Assembly: GCA_036250225.1 (NCBI GenBank)
Contig: JAPZLL010000041.1
Coordinates: 62,001-126,000, forward strand
DNA length: 64,000 bases
Origin: Cercophora sp. LCS_1
Lineage: Eukaryota > Ascomycota > Sordariomycetes > Sordariales > Lasiosphaeriaceae
Direction: 5' to 3'
How positions within the stretch are numbered: the first letter of the stretch is position 1; every line of letters begins with the position of its first letter. The notes below the pieces were generated by a model. It searched no databases. It worked only from the letters and a program-made list of their open reading frames with translations, and was not told the DNA's origin. Shown here in pieces: positions 24,574 through 35,693 of this stretch. A program made the translations under genes and the position numbers.

Positions 24574-25645
24574 GCTGCTCGGTCTATCTGATGAAGCGTC
24601 GCGGGGGCTTTGGGGTGGCAATCATTTCGAACGTCGCTGTCGCAGCGATATGGCGACCGAATGTCTCGATCGGCAATCGACGATGGGTGACGCTGACGTC
24701 GCGGAGGGAGGGATGTGTCTCACGATAGGACGATGTCCAGCTGCCGTCAGCAGACCTCGTGCGACGTGCTAGGCCTCGAGACGAGACACGTCTGCGGCCT
24801 GCAACGACGTCGCTTTTGCGTAACGATGCGAACACTGTTGGCAAAAGAATGAGATGCGAAGCTGTAGAGGCTTTTGTGGCCGAAGCTCGAGGCCGAGCAC
24901 GGGTGATGGTTGAGAGCGATCCTTGCTCGGGGGCTTGCTGGCCGGGGCGCGGTTGCGGTGGGAAGCCAGGATGGCAAAAAACGCGGTCCCCCACCTTTTG
25001 TTCTCTCAACGGAAACTAACCGGGCGCTCGGAAACTGGGAAACCGGCAACCTAAAAGATGCTCAAAACAAGAGCGATAGCCTTCACACCATGGCTGTGCT
25101 ACTACTTCAATCATACCATCAGTCAGCCCCTCGTCTCTTACACAATGCCGTAGGCCATAGCTCCGGACTCAACGATTGGAGCGGCCCGGATGCATTCATG
25201 CGGTCGTGCTGCGCTCCACAATCTGATGCAGCTTCACTTCTGGTTGCAAGGAACATGGGTCTCCAAAAGTCTACAATCCTGTTTCAGATGCATTCCGCGC
25301 ATCCCGGAGGTATCACCTCACGATCTTTGATCATATTCCCAGGTTTATCAGGCAAGTTAGGTCTCCAAAGGCGTCATCATGATCGCACAAACGTGACCAG
25401 CAAAGTACCGTCTTAGCGCCATCCCCGCGCCAATATCCCGCGTGTTATTCCCAAATATACTCCCATTTCCGGCATAGTCGGCAACTGGCGGCAACCGGGT
25501 CTTGGCGCAGCCCTCCAAGCCTGGTCTATTCCGGGCCCGGCTCTGACATCATTAGCACCTATGAAGGCCCCCAAGTCGTACTGCTACAACACCTCGCGCA
25601 GCTGCATGCACAACGCCATCATCCTCGCTCGCCAGTCCCAACGCC
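24574..25645. other. Divergent intergenic region
   Basis: 1.07 kb between the Inp1 and UsgS-like starts. Some short ORFs cross it without recognisable content. I see no RNA gene or repeat. Confidence 0.4.
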
Positions 25646-26897
25646 ATGGCTTCCGAACAGCGATCCCCAATCGACAAAGCCCAGCTCAAGAGATGGTTTG
25701 ACATATCCCATTTCGACCTCAATGCCGTGATCCGCGGCATCCAGCTGACCGGCGTCGGCGGTGCGTTGCCCCTCCCAGGCTTGGAGCTAGGCTCCCAAAC
25801 TGACGGCCCCCAGCGCACCGCGCCCTACAAAACCCGAATGTGTTCACGTCCGATCACTACAGACAAGCGGTTATAGCTGTCGCCGCCGGCATCGCTATCC
25901 GCATCCTGATTGCGATTCCTATCTACGGCATCAAGATCCTCCTCTTCTTCGCCTCGTTCATCTTCCGGCTCGATCACGCGACATGGGACGACCACATCGT
26001 CTCGTCGCTCACCTTCCTCGAAGACCACGTCCTCCAAATCCCACTGTTCCTCATGACGCTGATGCGCTACGTCACGCCGACGCTCGACGATTTGTTCATG
26101 GAGTCGCTTCGATGGGTGGATACGACTTACGTTGAGAAACACAAGAATGATGCGGACCCGTCAAAGCTGAGGGCAATGTACTACCCGAACCTTAAGGGGT
26201 ATCGGAAGAGGGATGGGAGTACGAATAGCTCGAGCACAGCTGAGGCAGTCTCGATGTTTGCAGTTCGCTACGTGAGAAAAGGGCTGATCTCCTTGGCGAT
26301 CTACGGCGCGTCGTTTCTGCCCAAAGCAGGATTCTTGGTCCTACCGGCGGCCAGTTTCTGGACGTTCAACAAGGCTGTTGGGCTGGGACCTGCGAGCGTT
26401 ATTTTTGGGACAGGCATCTTTCTCCCCAAACGATATCTGGTCATCTTCTTGCAGAGTTACTTTGCCTCGAGGAGTCTGATGCGGGAGTTGCTGGAGCCAT
26501 ACTTTGCGAGAGTACAGTTTACGAAAGAGGAAAAGAAGAAGTGGTTCAGAAGCAGGGAGGGTTTGCTGTTTGGGTTCGCGATTGGGTTTTACACGTTGTT
26601 GAAGGTGCCCCTTTTGGGTGTTCTGATCTACGGTATCGCCGAGGCCGTAAGTCATCATGCGTCGTCGTAGTGAGAGTCCTGGTGCTAATAAGGTCATAGA
26701 GCACCGCATATCTCGTCACCAAGGTGACCGATCCGCCGCCGCCTCAGGCCCAGGTCCGCGAGTTTGCAGCAACCCAGACGGAATGGCGTAACAAGCAGAA
26801 GTTCCTGAGTCTGTCTCTGGCGAATATGGATAAGATCCACGACAAGCCGCCTGCATATTCGGCGGATGACCCGTTTCCGAGGAGGGAAAGCCAATAG
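25646..26897 (+). CDS. UsgS-like conserved fungal transmembrane protein
   Basis: Conserved filamentous-fungal integral membrane protein of the type annotated UsgS in Aspergillus; biochemical role unknown. Exons 25646-25760, 25814-26646, 26700-26897; both introns are 53 nt. Product 381 residues. N-terminal block FDLNAVIRGIQLTGVG, then ALQNPNVFTSDHYRQA leading into hydrophobic helices (AVIAVAAGIAIRILIAIP; IKILLFFASFIFR). A conserved TLMRYVTPTLDDLFMESLRW block precedes a soluble loop YYPNLKGYRKRDG. Two or three further helices follow around VRYVRKGLISLAIYG, LPKAGFLVLPAASFW and GLLFGFAIGFYTLLKVPL. The cytosolic tail carries TDPPPPQAQVREFAATQT. Start ATG 25646 (MASEQRSP) is the first in frame and gives a length typical of the family. 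Confidence 0.85.
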
Positions 26898-27568
26898 TTG
26901 TTGTCATGAGGATGGGCCGAGCCAGGAGCAGACATATCAGCTCAAAAAAAGCCTTGTCACGAGCTCAACAACGATATAATATAGAACAACACCATATTAC
27001 GTCACGGTTTGAACAACGACGGAGATGCTTGCAGCGACTGTCGCCGAAAGATGGGGCCGATGGATCCGTCTCCAACGGTCAACGGCGCGGATCCGCCTTC
27101 CGGGCTTGGTACCTGGACCTAAGACCAAAGGCACACCAATCTCTCCTTGCAAGGCAGGCCGCCATCCCCACGTGTTATACCCGCAGGATCGGTAGTGGAT
27201 CACGACAACGGCGGCGGGAATTCGTTTGTGTGTAATCCATTACGTCTTGGGCCGTTCGCCCAGCCGCTTATCACAGGAGCGCTCATTTGACATGCGGATG
27301 CACGCCGTGCGGGGGTGATGGTGTCTGGGTCGCCTTGCCCGATAAGGAGCTCTCGCACCTCAAGCTGCCGATAGGGGATGTTGAGCTCTGAGATATTACG
27401 TCGTCCCAGGCCCGAGTCTGAGGGCGGCGTGCGGGGTATCGTGCAGGAGGAAAGGTATAAGACATGATGATGCGCCGAAGCTAAGACAATGAATTCAATC
27501 TGCAATTTACACCCAAGCTCTTTACCGTGAGCACTTAAACTCCGGACTCTGTGATACTTTGATCCAAT
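26898..27568. other. Spacer and formamidase promoter
   Basis: Tandem spacer between the UsgS-like gene and formamidase, 0.67 kb. The distal part is featureless; the last 300 bp carry three HGATAR sites, annotated separately. Confidence 0.5.
27268..27374. promoter_or_regulatory. Cluster of three HGATAR (AreA/NIT2-type) sites
   Basis: TGATAA at 27268-27273 (minus strand), CGATAA at 27340-27345 and CGATAG at 27369-27374, 195-301 bp upstream of the formamidase ATG. The last two are 29 bp apart, the paired arrangement NIT2-type GATA factors favour. Formamidase releases ammonia, and nitrogen catabolite control of such genes is well established in fungi. Hexamers of this kind occur often by chance, so control here is inference. 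Confidence 0.45.
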
Positions 27569-29237
27569 ATGGGCAAGACAGCCATCCGCACCGTCTGCAA
27601 GGTGGACTTTGACAAGCCCGCGGCCGAGCAGCCTTACCTTCATGTAAGTCACCTTGACATGCGGTCTCATGATAACTGACATTTCACAGAACAGGTGGCA
27701 CCCTGACAGTACGTCCTTCTCACTCACCCAACTCAAGCTGTGTCACTGACTTTCGATATAGTCCCCGTCGCTGGCAGCATCAAGGATGGCGAAACCGTCA
27801 AGATTGAATGCCTCGACTGGTACTTTACCCTCTCGCCCCTTTCCTTTCAACCACTAAAACATACCAGGACAGGAGGTCAGATCCAAAACAACGATAGCGC
27901 CGACGACATTCGCAACGTCGACCTGACTAAAGTCCACTACCTCTCCGGGCCCTTCGAAGTCGAGAATGCCGAGCCCGGCGATGTCCTCCTCGTCGAGGTA
28001 ATGGACGTCCAACCCTTCCAAGACCGACCCTGGGGATTTACAGGCATCTTTGACAAGTCCAACGGGGTAAGCCCTCCCTCCGTCGGTTCAGCCCATTAAC
28101 CCATCCAACATATACCCCAGGGCGGCTTCCTCGACGAAACCTACCCCTCCGCAGCCAAAGCAATCTGGGACTTCGAAGGCATCTACTGCACATCCCGCCA
28201 CATCCCACATGTCAAATTCGCCGGCCTCATCCACCCGGGTATCCTAGGCTGCGCCCCAAGCGCCGAAGTCCTCAACACCTGGAACACGCGCGAAGCCGAG
28301 CTCATCGCAGCCAACAAACTCGCAGACCGCGATGTCGCCCTCCCGTATTTCCTCCCCCTGCCCCCTTTTTTCCACTCAAACTAACAGTCTATCCTGAGCC
28401 CCCAACCCATCAACATCCACGCCGGTTCCTCTACGGGCGATCTCAAAGCCAAGATCGGCGCCGAAGGAGCCCGCACCATCCCAGGCCGTCCGGAACACGG
28501 CGGAAACTGCGACATCAAGAATCTCTCCCGAGTATTTACCTCCCCCCCTTCTTCTCACGCTAACACTAACACCAAACAGGGCTCCAAAGTCTACCTCCCA
28601 GTCCACGTCACCGGCGCCAAGTTCTCCGTCGGTGACCTACACTTCTCCCAAGGCGACGGTGAGATATCCTTCTGCGGCGCCATCGAAATGGCCGGTATCA
28701 TCACCATCAACTTCAAGGTAATCAAGAACGGGCTTTCGGGCCTGGGCATCAAGTCCCCAATATACATCCCTGGACCGGTAGAGCCGCAGTTTGGACCGGG
28801 ACGGATGTTGTACTTTGAGGGGTTCAGTGTTGATCACCATGGGAAACAACGTACGTTTACTCTCCCAGAGAAAGAGAAACAGGGGGCTGATAAAAACAGA
28901 TTACATGGATGTCACCGTGGCATATCGCGAGACCTGTTTCCGCGCGATCGAGTACCTCCGACGATTCGGCTACAGCGACTACCAGATCTATCTGCTGTTG
29001 TCGTGTGCGCCAGTGCAGGGCCATGTCGCGGGTATTGTGGATATCCCCAACGCGTGTACGACGATGGGGTTGCCGATGGATATTTTCGACTTTGATATCT
29101 CGCCTAGGGCGGAGGTGGAGAAGTTGGATATGGGGACGTGTGCGTTCGAGACGGGGGTTGCGGAGGGTAAGATTGCCCCGGAGGCGGGCAAGAATAGCGA
29201 AGTTAGCTTCCCTGGAGGAATGAACTATAGGGAGTAG
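27569..29237 (+). CDS. fmdS: Formamidase (FmdA/AmdA family)
   Basis: Hydrolyses formamide to formate and ammonia, a nitrogen-scavenging enzyme of the cytosol. Eight exons: 27569-27643, 27690-27708, 27762-27819, 27868-28066, 28121-28344, 28399-28531, 28580-28850, 28900-29237; introns 46-54 nt. The joined frame is 1317 nt, 438 residues, close to Aspergillus FmdS. Family blocks: YLHNRWHPDIPVAGSIKDGE, VKIECLDWTGGQIQNNDSA, LSGPFEVENAEPGDVLLVE, KFAGLIHPGILGCAPSAE, TIPGRPEHGGNCDIKNLSRG, VGDLHFSQGDGEISFCGAIE and the C-terminal YLLLSCAPVQGHVAGIVDIP. The exon 2 of 19 nt is easily missed. The acceptor at 28398 was chosen over 28387 because it gives the conserved ALPP-QPINIHAG junction. Confidence 0.95.
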
Positions 29238-29574
29238 GGTTGGGCAAAGGTTTTGGGTTTAGGTTTTCGTGTACAACAATGGCGAGCCCCTGAATTGAAC
29301 CCAAAAAATATTACCAAGGCTTTAAGATCCCTGTTACCTTTTTCTGAGCTTAGGGTGTCAGGACTATAGAGCATTCTCTTCGCAATACCCCGAGGCCTTC
29401 GATCCCATTGCTAACAGTCAAGTCACCGACATGGGAAAGACAGGTCATAAAGGTTGGCGGAATGTTTCTCGATGAGAAGGGGTATGTCTTTGTTTTTAAC
29501 ACCTCGGATAATGTGCAAAATGCCCCCATGAATTATCTGTCAGGTCTTCGAATCCGATATCCACGTCTATCATG
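29238..29574. other. Convergent 3' intergenic region
   Basis: Short convergent spacer between formamidase and Otu1; no features seen beyond presumed 3' UTRs. Confidence 0.5.
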
Positions 29575-30667
29575 TCACTGAATCGCCATCTCTCCAAACG
29601 CTCCGTGGCCCGTCTCCCGCTCGTGCTGCGCAGCTTGTTTGGTCCCCTGTCCGATCCAGTTGCAAATCTCGCACTTGATCACGAAATCGGCCGTATCGGT
29701 AAAATAATGCATTTGCTTGAGGCGCTCGGCAAGTTTGAGAGCTTGCTCTAAAACCTCATCGTCCGTCGTGTGCCATTTAGTGATGTCAACCTCGACAGGC
29801 ATGCCAAGATCGAAGCAGAATGCTATCCTGTCGTAGTGGATGCCCGAATAAAGGATGATGACCCGCTCGTCTTTGCCTTCACCGAAGCGGTCGATACGGA
29901 GTGACTAGCGCTGTCAGAGACTTGTCGTTACAGAGGGAAGTGACCTGCCTTGACGTCGATGGAGCTGATTTCAATGTTATATATGTCTGAAAGAATTGAC
30001 AGTTCGATCGCCCCGCCCCATGTGTCCATCTGCTTCATTCGCGTTGTGTAGCGGACGGGGTCCTCGCCAAGAATGACTTTGTTGTATTCCTGCGGGTGTT
30101 GTAAAATGTACTCAGCAACTTGTCCGCGCAGGACTTTTGATGGATTCTCCAAGCCCATCGCGCCGCCAAACGCCGTGACTATTGTGTATTAGTCTCTGCA
30201 GCGACTGCGGAAAATCGCGATACATACACATGCAACTGTTGTCGTCGGGCATGACACGCAACACTTATAACCCGTCAGCAACATCCTGGAGACCACTGGG
30301 ACGCAATCTCACCAATGAAGCCCCCTCTATCGGACCATTCCAGTGACGTCTCATCCGGTTCGATCTTTTTGGGTATAAATGGCTTTGCTTTGGTATCTGC
30401 TGTCGTCTGACTGATGGCGACACCCTGCGGTGCTTCGATCGGCGCGACGACTATCGTCTCATTGCGCAGTGGGAACTCCTTCACCGGCTTTCCTTGAGCG
30501 TCCAAGTTGATGTCGAGCGGTTTGAGAGGATACCCATATTTCAGCGAAAAGTCGACCAACCCCGTCTTCTCCTTGATGAGCCCGATGAGATCACCTAGGC
30601 TTGCCTGATCATCAATCTCAAGCCTCGCCTGCCCGTTTGGGGCGCGCAACCGAATCTGGATCTTCAT
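29575..30667 (-). CDS. otu1: Otu1-type ubiquitin thioesterase (YOD1 orthologue)
   Basis: OTU cysteine deubiquitinase that works with Cdc48/p97 in ER-associated degradation. Four exons: 30313-30667, 30228-30263 (36 nt), 29949-30178, 29575-29904. Product 316 residues. A UBX-like N-terminal domain (MKIQIRLRAPNGQARLEID, LIKEKTGLVDFSLKYGYP) precedes the OTU core with the catalytic loop PDDNSCMF (Cys after DNS), FGGAMGLENPSKVLRGQVA, YCWGG-like WGGAIELSILSDIY and the catalytic-His strand YSGIHYDRIAF. The C-terminus has a C2H2 finger (CEICNWIGQGTKQAAQHERE), as in yeast Otu1. The third intron appears to be GC-AG: the donor after AAG is GCAGGT, and no GT donor keeps the conserved DVKSLRIDRFGEG frame. 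Start ATG at 30665-30667. Confidence 0.93.
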
Positions 30668-32167
30668 CGCTAATCGGGCAAGTCGCAGGAGTTCACCGGG
30701 CTGTCGTTTAATCGAGGCAAGATCAGTGATGAAGGAGTACTGGTGAGCAGTCAGGGACTTGGTGGGTGCTTGCAACACTCGTATGTTTTATTTGATGGGT
30801 TGCGCGACCGAGATCAAAGCACCCAGTCCGATGAAAAATGACACAAGCTGAGAATCGCACGATATAAGGGACGGGATGAACCGAACTTTGTGAGCAAGGC
30901 AAAGTTACTCTGTAGCGGATCGTAAAAGGGTAATGAGGGGTAATATTCAGAGGATAGCTCCGAGTGGGAAACGCAGTCAAGCTGGCCTTTGTTGAGTTGG
31001 TAAGCGACAGGGCCCTGACAGAACAGGTCAAGGAGACCACAAAGTGGAAGCTTCCATCGTTCTTCAGGTCGCCCCTACCCAACAAGCCATCCACTTGGGC
31101 AGGCACCGCAGCAACGTCACTTCCCCAGATCGCCCCAGCTGATCCATGCGGCAATTGAAGAACAGAAATTGGTGTACACTGGTTAAACTATAGGCCACCC
31201 TAAAAGGCAATACAGCGCTGAAGCTCAATTTGAATTTGTAAATGTACAAAGAAATACTGGCTACTTCAGATTCTTTTTTGTTTTGCTCACTTTTTTCTTC
31301 TGTTTCAACAAGAGCCTCGCATTCAAATTCCTGGGACACACCTTTTGTTATGATTAGCGTCGCTGGCGGGTTTGCTTCTGTGTTAGCACGGCACGCTTTG
31401 GGGAACCACATGACGAAGTCAATCATGTTTGACTGGTTGTACCACTGTGGTTGGTTGCTTGAAATGATACTCAAGATGTACAATTGCTTGTGCATATTGT
31501 TCTTTTGAGCTTCTCGGGCTTATGTGATGTGTGACGGAGCAGAAGAGTGAGCCTGATGGGTAGCTGCTTAACTTTATCTTGACGTGCCCTGGCCGTCTTC
31601 GGCTGTCAAGGTTTCACAAGCCTTGGCACATCAGTCACCGATCCGAGCAGCTTGGTGTGGATGCCACGAAGGAGCATTTTCCATTGGTAGCCTCGCGTGC
31701 TGTTTAAACAAACAGTGTGAGTTCCCTCCGGCTGCCGACTCCTTTTCGCATCCACCTCCAGCCCCTGAAGACACCGGCGATGCCCTCATTCACAGCTCCG
31801 AAAGCTCGAGTCACCGACGCCGAGATCCAATCCCCAAAGAACCAGTGGAACTGTCCATCGAGACCCGCAAGCCGCTGACAAGCTTGCCAAGCCGCAGTTT
31901 ATATAGCCACAGACCCTAGTGCCACCACAAGAAACGGTTGCGCCTTCTCCAATTTTGCTGGTACCACCTGGGCAACCATTCCTTGTCGCGAAAGCCACAC
32001 CACCTCCAAGCCAACCTCCACAACCTCTGCTCTCAAGTGGAGGTTTCGCGATTTGGCCTGACTCGGGTGAGGTACGGTAGCGCGTCGTACCCCCTTCTAG
32101 CACTCGCCCACGCCTTGTGCGCCGGTCTGGCATTACCCTGCCCTCCCGCGCGCGTCTTGGTACCGCC
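30668..32167. other. Divergent intergenic region of otu1 and the RSC gene
   Basis: 1.5 kb. Several short ORFs of no recognisable type. A small A/T palindrome (TGTTTAAACA) occurs near 31700. No RNA gene or repeat seen. Confidence 0.4.
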
Positions 32168-35100
32168 ATGCCCACTTTGCGCGAACGACCCAGCCGAGGT
32201 CTCGACGTTTCGCCTGCCAAGAAGGCTTCTCCCACGTCGGCGCGTTCATCCAGAGGCGGCCAAACTACCCCCCGATCCCAGCGAAAATTGTCCGGTGCAG
32301 CCGCCAACATGCCCGGCGACGCGATTGAGGTGCGCGAATCCATTGAAGCTAAGGGCGACGTCGAGATGCAGGATACCCGAGACACAGTCGCGGCGCGACG
32401 ATACGACGACAATGCTGATGTTGACGCCGACGGCGATGTCGATGCTGACGGCGATGTTGACATGGACGCCGACGGAGAACCGGATGATGATGTTGAGCAG
32501 GTGCAGTCGGATCAGGAGTCAATTGACTTGCTGCAGCTCATCAGACAGGTGACCGAGCACCTGTGTGAATACACTGCCAAAGACAGCGACGATGAGTATG
32601 GCACCTTTGCGTGATGTGACAGCGCATTCCCAGCCGACTAACGCGGGTCCAGGGAGTACCAGATTGCCGAGCCTTTCCAGCGTTTGGTGAACAAGCGCAG
32701 CTTGCCAGACTATTTCGAAGTCATCAAGGAGCCCGTTGCTTTTAGCACTATTCGGGTATGCTAGACTCGTTGTCTTTGTTGCGACTGATGCTAACGTCTC
32801 TGTGTCTAGGCCAAAGTAGGAAAAAAGACCTACCAGAGCTTCAGCGAGTTTGTCAGAGATGCCGCGCTCATCTGCCACAATGCTCAGCTCTACAATAAAT
32901 CGACGTCTCAAATCTTCAAGGATGCGGTGATGTTGCAGGATGTTTTGGCAAAGAAACTCGCCGAATTGGCGGAGAAGGGGACCATCAAAGCGCAGGATGC
33001 AGTCCTGCCGTATCTTGGTGAAATACCCGACTTTGAAGACTCGCCACCCGCCGAAGAAATGGTCGAGGACGAGGAAGAAGAGGAGGACGAAGAGGAAGAG
33101 GAAGATGATGAAGATGACGACGATTCTGATGATGAGAGCGGCAAGAGGAACCGGAAGAGAGTTGCCCGGCAATCTGCTCGGGGCGGCGACCCCCACAAAA
33201 TTCGTGGTCGGCCGCCCAAGGTCTACACTCCTCTCGAGGCTCGGATAGAGGCGATTCTGAAGGGCTTGCGGCGCTACAAAAACTCGGAAGGGGATCTTGG
33301 CATCCTCGCGTTCGAGAAACTCCCGGACAAGGCTATGTTACCAGAGTATTACTCAGTCATTGCCAACCCAATCTCCCTTGAGATCATCAAGAAGAACCAC
33401 AAACGGAAGAAGTACAAGACCGTCGACCAGATGGTGCAGGACCTGGACCTGATGTTCGAAAACGCCAAAGCCTTCAATGAAGAGGATAGCGTTGTGCACC
33501 AAGATGCAATCGCGCTCCAGAAAGACGCCCATGTGCTCGCCGAAGGGCAAAAGGCCAGGTCCGATGACGAGTTCCGCGACTCAGACGGCAGGCTCCCGCT
33601 GTCTAGTGTCAACCACAACGGCGACACCTGGAAAGTCGGTAAGTATTTTGGTCCTGGGCACTGGTGTTTATTGGCTCGCTGACGGATATAGGTGACTGGG
33701 TTCACATCCGCAACCCGAATGACCTGGGCAAGCCGATTGTCGGCCAGATCTACCGGCTATGGTCAGACATGTCGGGAGAGACCATGCTGAATGCGTGCTG
33801 GTACTTCAGGCCAGAGCAGACTGTCCACCGGTTTGACAAGTGGTTCTGGCAGAACGAGGTTGTCAAGACCGGCCGTTATCGAGATCACAAGGTTTCCGAG
33901 ATCGAGGACCGGTGCTTCGTAATGTACATTACGCGTTACCACCGCGGGAGACCACGGGGCTTTCCAAGGGACAAGGCCGTGTACGTCTGTGAGTCGCGGT
34001 ACAACGAGGACAACCACCGGTTCAACAAGATCAAGACGTGGTCAAGCTGTCTCCCAGACGAGGTCAGAGACAGGGATTACGAGATGGACCTTTTCGAAAC
34101 CCCGCGACCGGCGATCAAAGAGCCAAGCAAGATCAAGCATCTGCTGCGCGCGGAGGCAAAGGAAACAGACGAGCTTCCCAAGCCAACTTGGGGCGCGCCC
34201 AATGCGCCGCCCATGATTGGAGCGGTGCATCGACGTCCTCGAGAAGCTAATGTGAGTGCCTTAGGCATAGACCGCCTCCCCCGTTCCCATCCCACCCCCG
34301 GGGCTGTTGTTTGTTCCTCCAATCGGCTCCTATGCTGCGCGAGCGCTATTTGCTTCCTTGTTTCTCTGTTTCTGCCGTTTCGCAACACACCTCTTGCGCG
34401 TTGCCGAGTTGTAGTTGTGGCCTTGTTGTCTGCGTGTGTGATCGTGCTAACGGCAACTGTCAGGAGTCCCCGCCGCCTGAGGAGCGTCCCCAGATCGCTC
34501 CCAACCCGCAGGCCCTTGCTCTGGGCCCCTCGCCGCGCCCCGTTGCCCCGGGAATGGCCGCACCCTTCCATCCCGGCGCGCCTCCTGGCTCGCAGCAGTT
34601 CCAGCAATTCCAGGTTGCGCCGCGGCAGGTGCCTCCGCCTGTTCAGGTTGGACAGGTACACATTCAACCGCAGCAGCCACACGCGATGCCGGGGATGCAC
34701 GTGCAGCACCCGCAGCACCCAGCAATGGCGCACATGCAGCAGCAGCAGCCGATGCAACTCCAGCCGCTCCCGCCCCAAGGTGGCCCTGCCCAGCAGCACT
34801 TCCCGGCCCATCCCTATCAGCCTCCGTTTGCCGCCCAGCCCCAGGCCCCGCAGCAGCTCCACTATCAGAACGCCGCACATCTCGCGCCCGCCGCCGCGTA
34901 CGACCACCACCACCGTCAAATGCAACCGGGCCCTGTTCCTGGAATGACCCCTCCCAGACATCCCACGATGGCGCCCACTCCCACAAACGCGTCTCCGATG
35001 CAGCCAAACCCGGCCGGCACTAACTTGGCTAATGGCCCGCAGTATAACCTGCCGCGGCCCTTGGAGACGTACACCCTCCCCGACAATCTGGATAGCGCGC

Positions 35101-35693
35101 TTCCCCAAGACGTGCGCGAGCAATTCCAGCGCGACGACACCGGCCGCGTGCTGTTCTTCACCGCTCCGCCCCTCAATCGCCCCACCAATGGCGTCGCACC
35201 CGAGTACGCCGGACTTGGCCACAGCGTCTCGCACCTGGCAAACATTAACCAGTTGCGCGAGGAGAGACGCCAGAAGAAGGCAGCAAGGGATGCCGCGCTT
35301 AAGGAGCAGGCAACCAAGAAGCTGAGGGAGAACAAGGAGGCGATCTCCAAGATGAAGAAGCAGCTCGAATACGAGGAGCAGCAGAAGACGGCCTTGGAGG
35401 GGCTCGACAACTGGGTCAAGAAGATGAACGAGGGCACCGCTTGGATTCTCGAGCAGACTGGTGCCGCCTACTTTCCGACCAAGGAGGAGAAGCAGCGGTT
35501 CCGCAACATGACCGAACGTGAGCAGACGGTCGACATTCGCAGCTGGTTCGTCAACTGGCAGTTCAGCAATGGCTTCATCACTGCCGACGAGAAAGAGGTT
35601 TTGCTGAAGAAACTCTTCGACGAGTATGGTCCTCCCTACGACGAGAACAAACACAATACTGTGGATGGCGATGGCCCGACCACCCAGGCTTGA
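32168..35693 (+). CDS. RSC1/RSC2-type chromatin remodelling subunit (double bromodomain, AT-hook, BAH)
   Basis: Subunit of the RSC/SWI-SNF-class remodeller that reads acetylated nucleosomes. Exons 32168-32595, 32653-32755, 32810-33638, 33692-34251, 34464-35693; product 1049 residues. Domain order: disordered N-terminus with a DADGDVDADGDVDMDADG repeat; bromodomain 1 (about 120-215, VNKRSLPDYFEVIKEPVAFS and acetyl-lysine Asn in CHNAQLYN); an acidic Glu/Asp tract; an AT-hook KIRGRPPK (about 307-314); bromodomain 2 (about 320-415, LPEYYSVIANPISL, FENAKAFN); a BAH domain (about 455-590, GDWVHIRNPNDLGKPIVGQI, MLNACWYFRPEQTVH). The second half is Gln/Pro/His-rich, then a coiled coil (REERRQKKAARDAALKEQ) and a conserved C-terminal region. 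The fourth intron (212 nt) is unusually long for this gene. Start ATG 32168 follows an in-frame ORF without earlier ATG. Confidence 0.95.
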
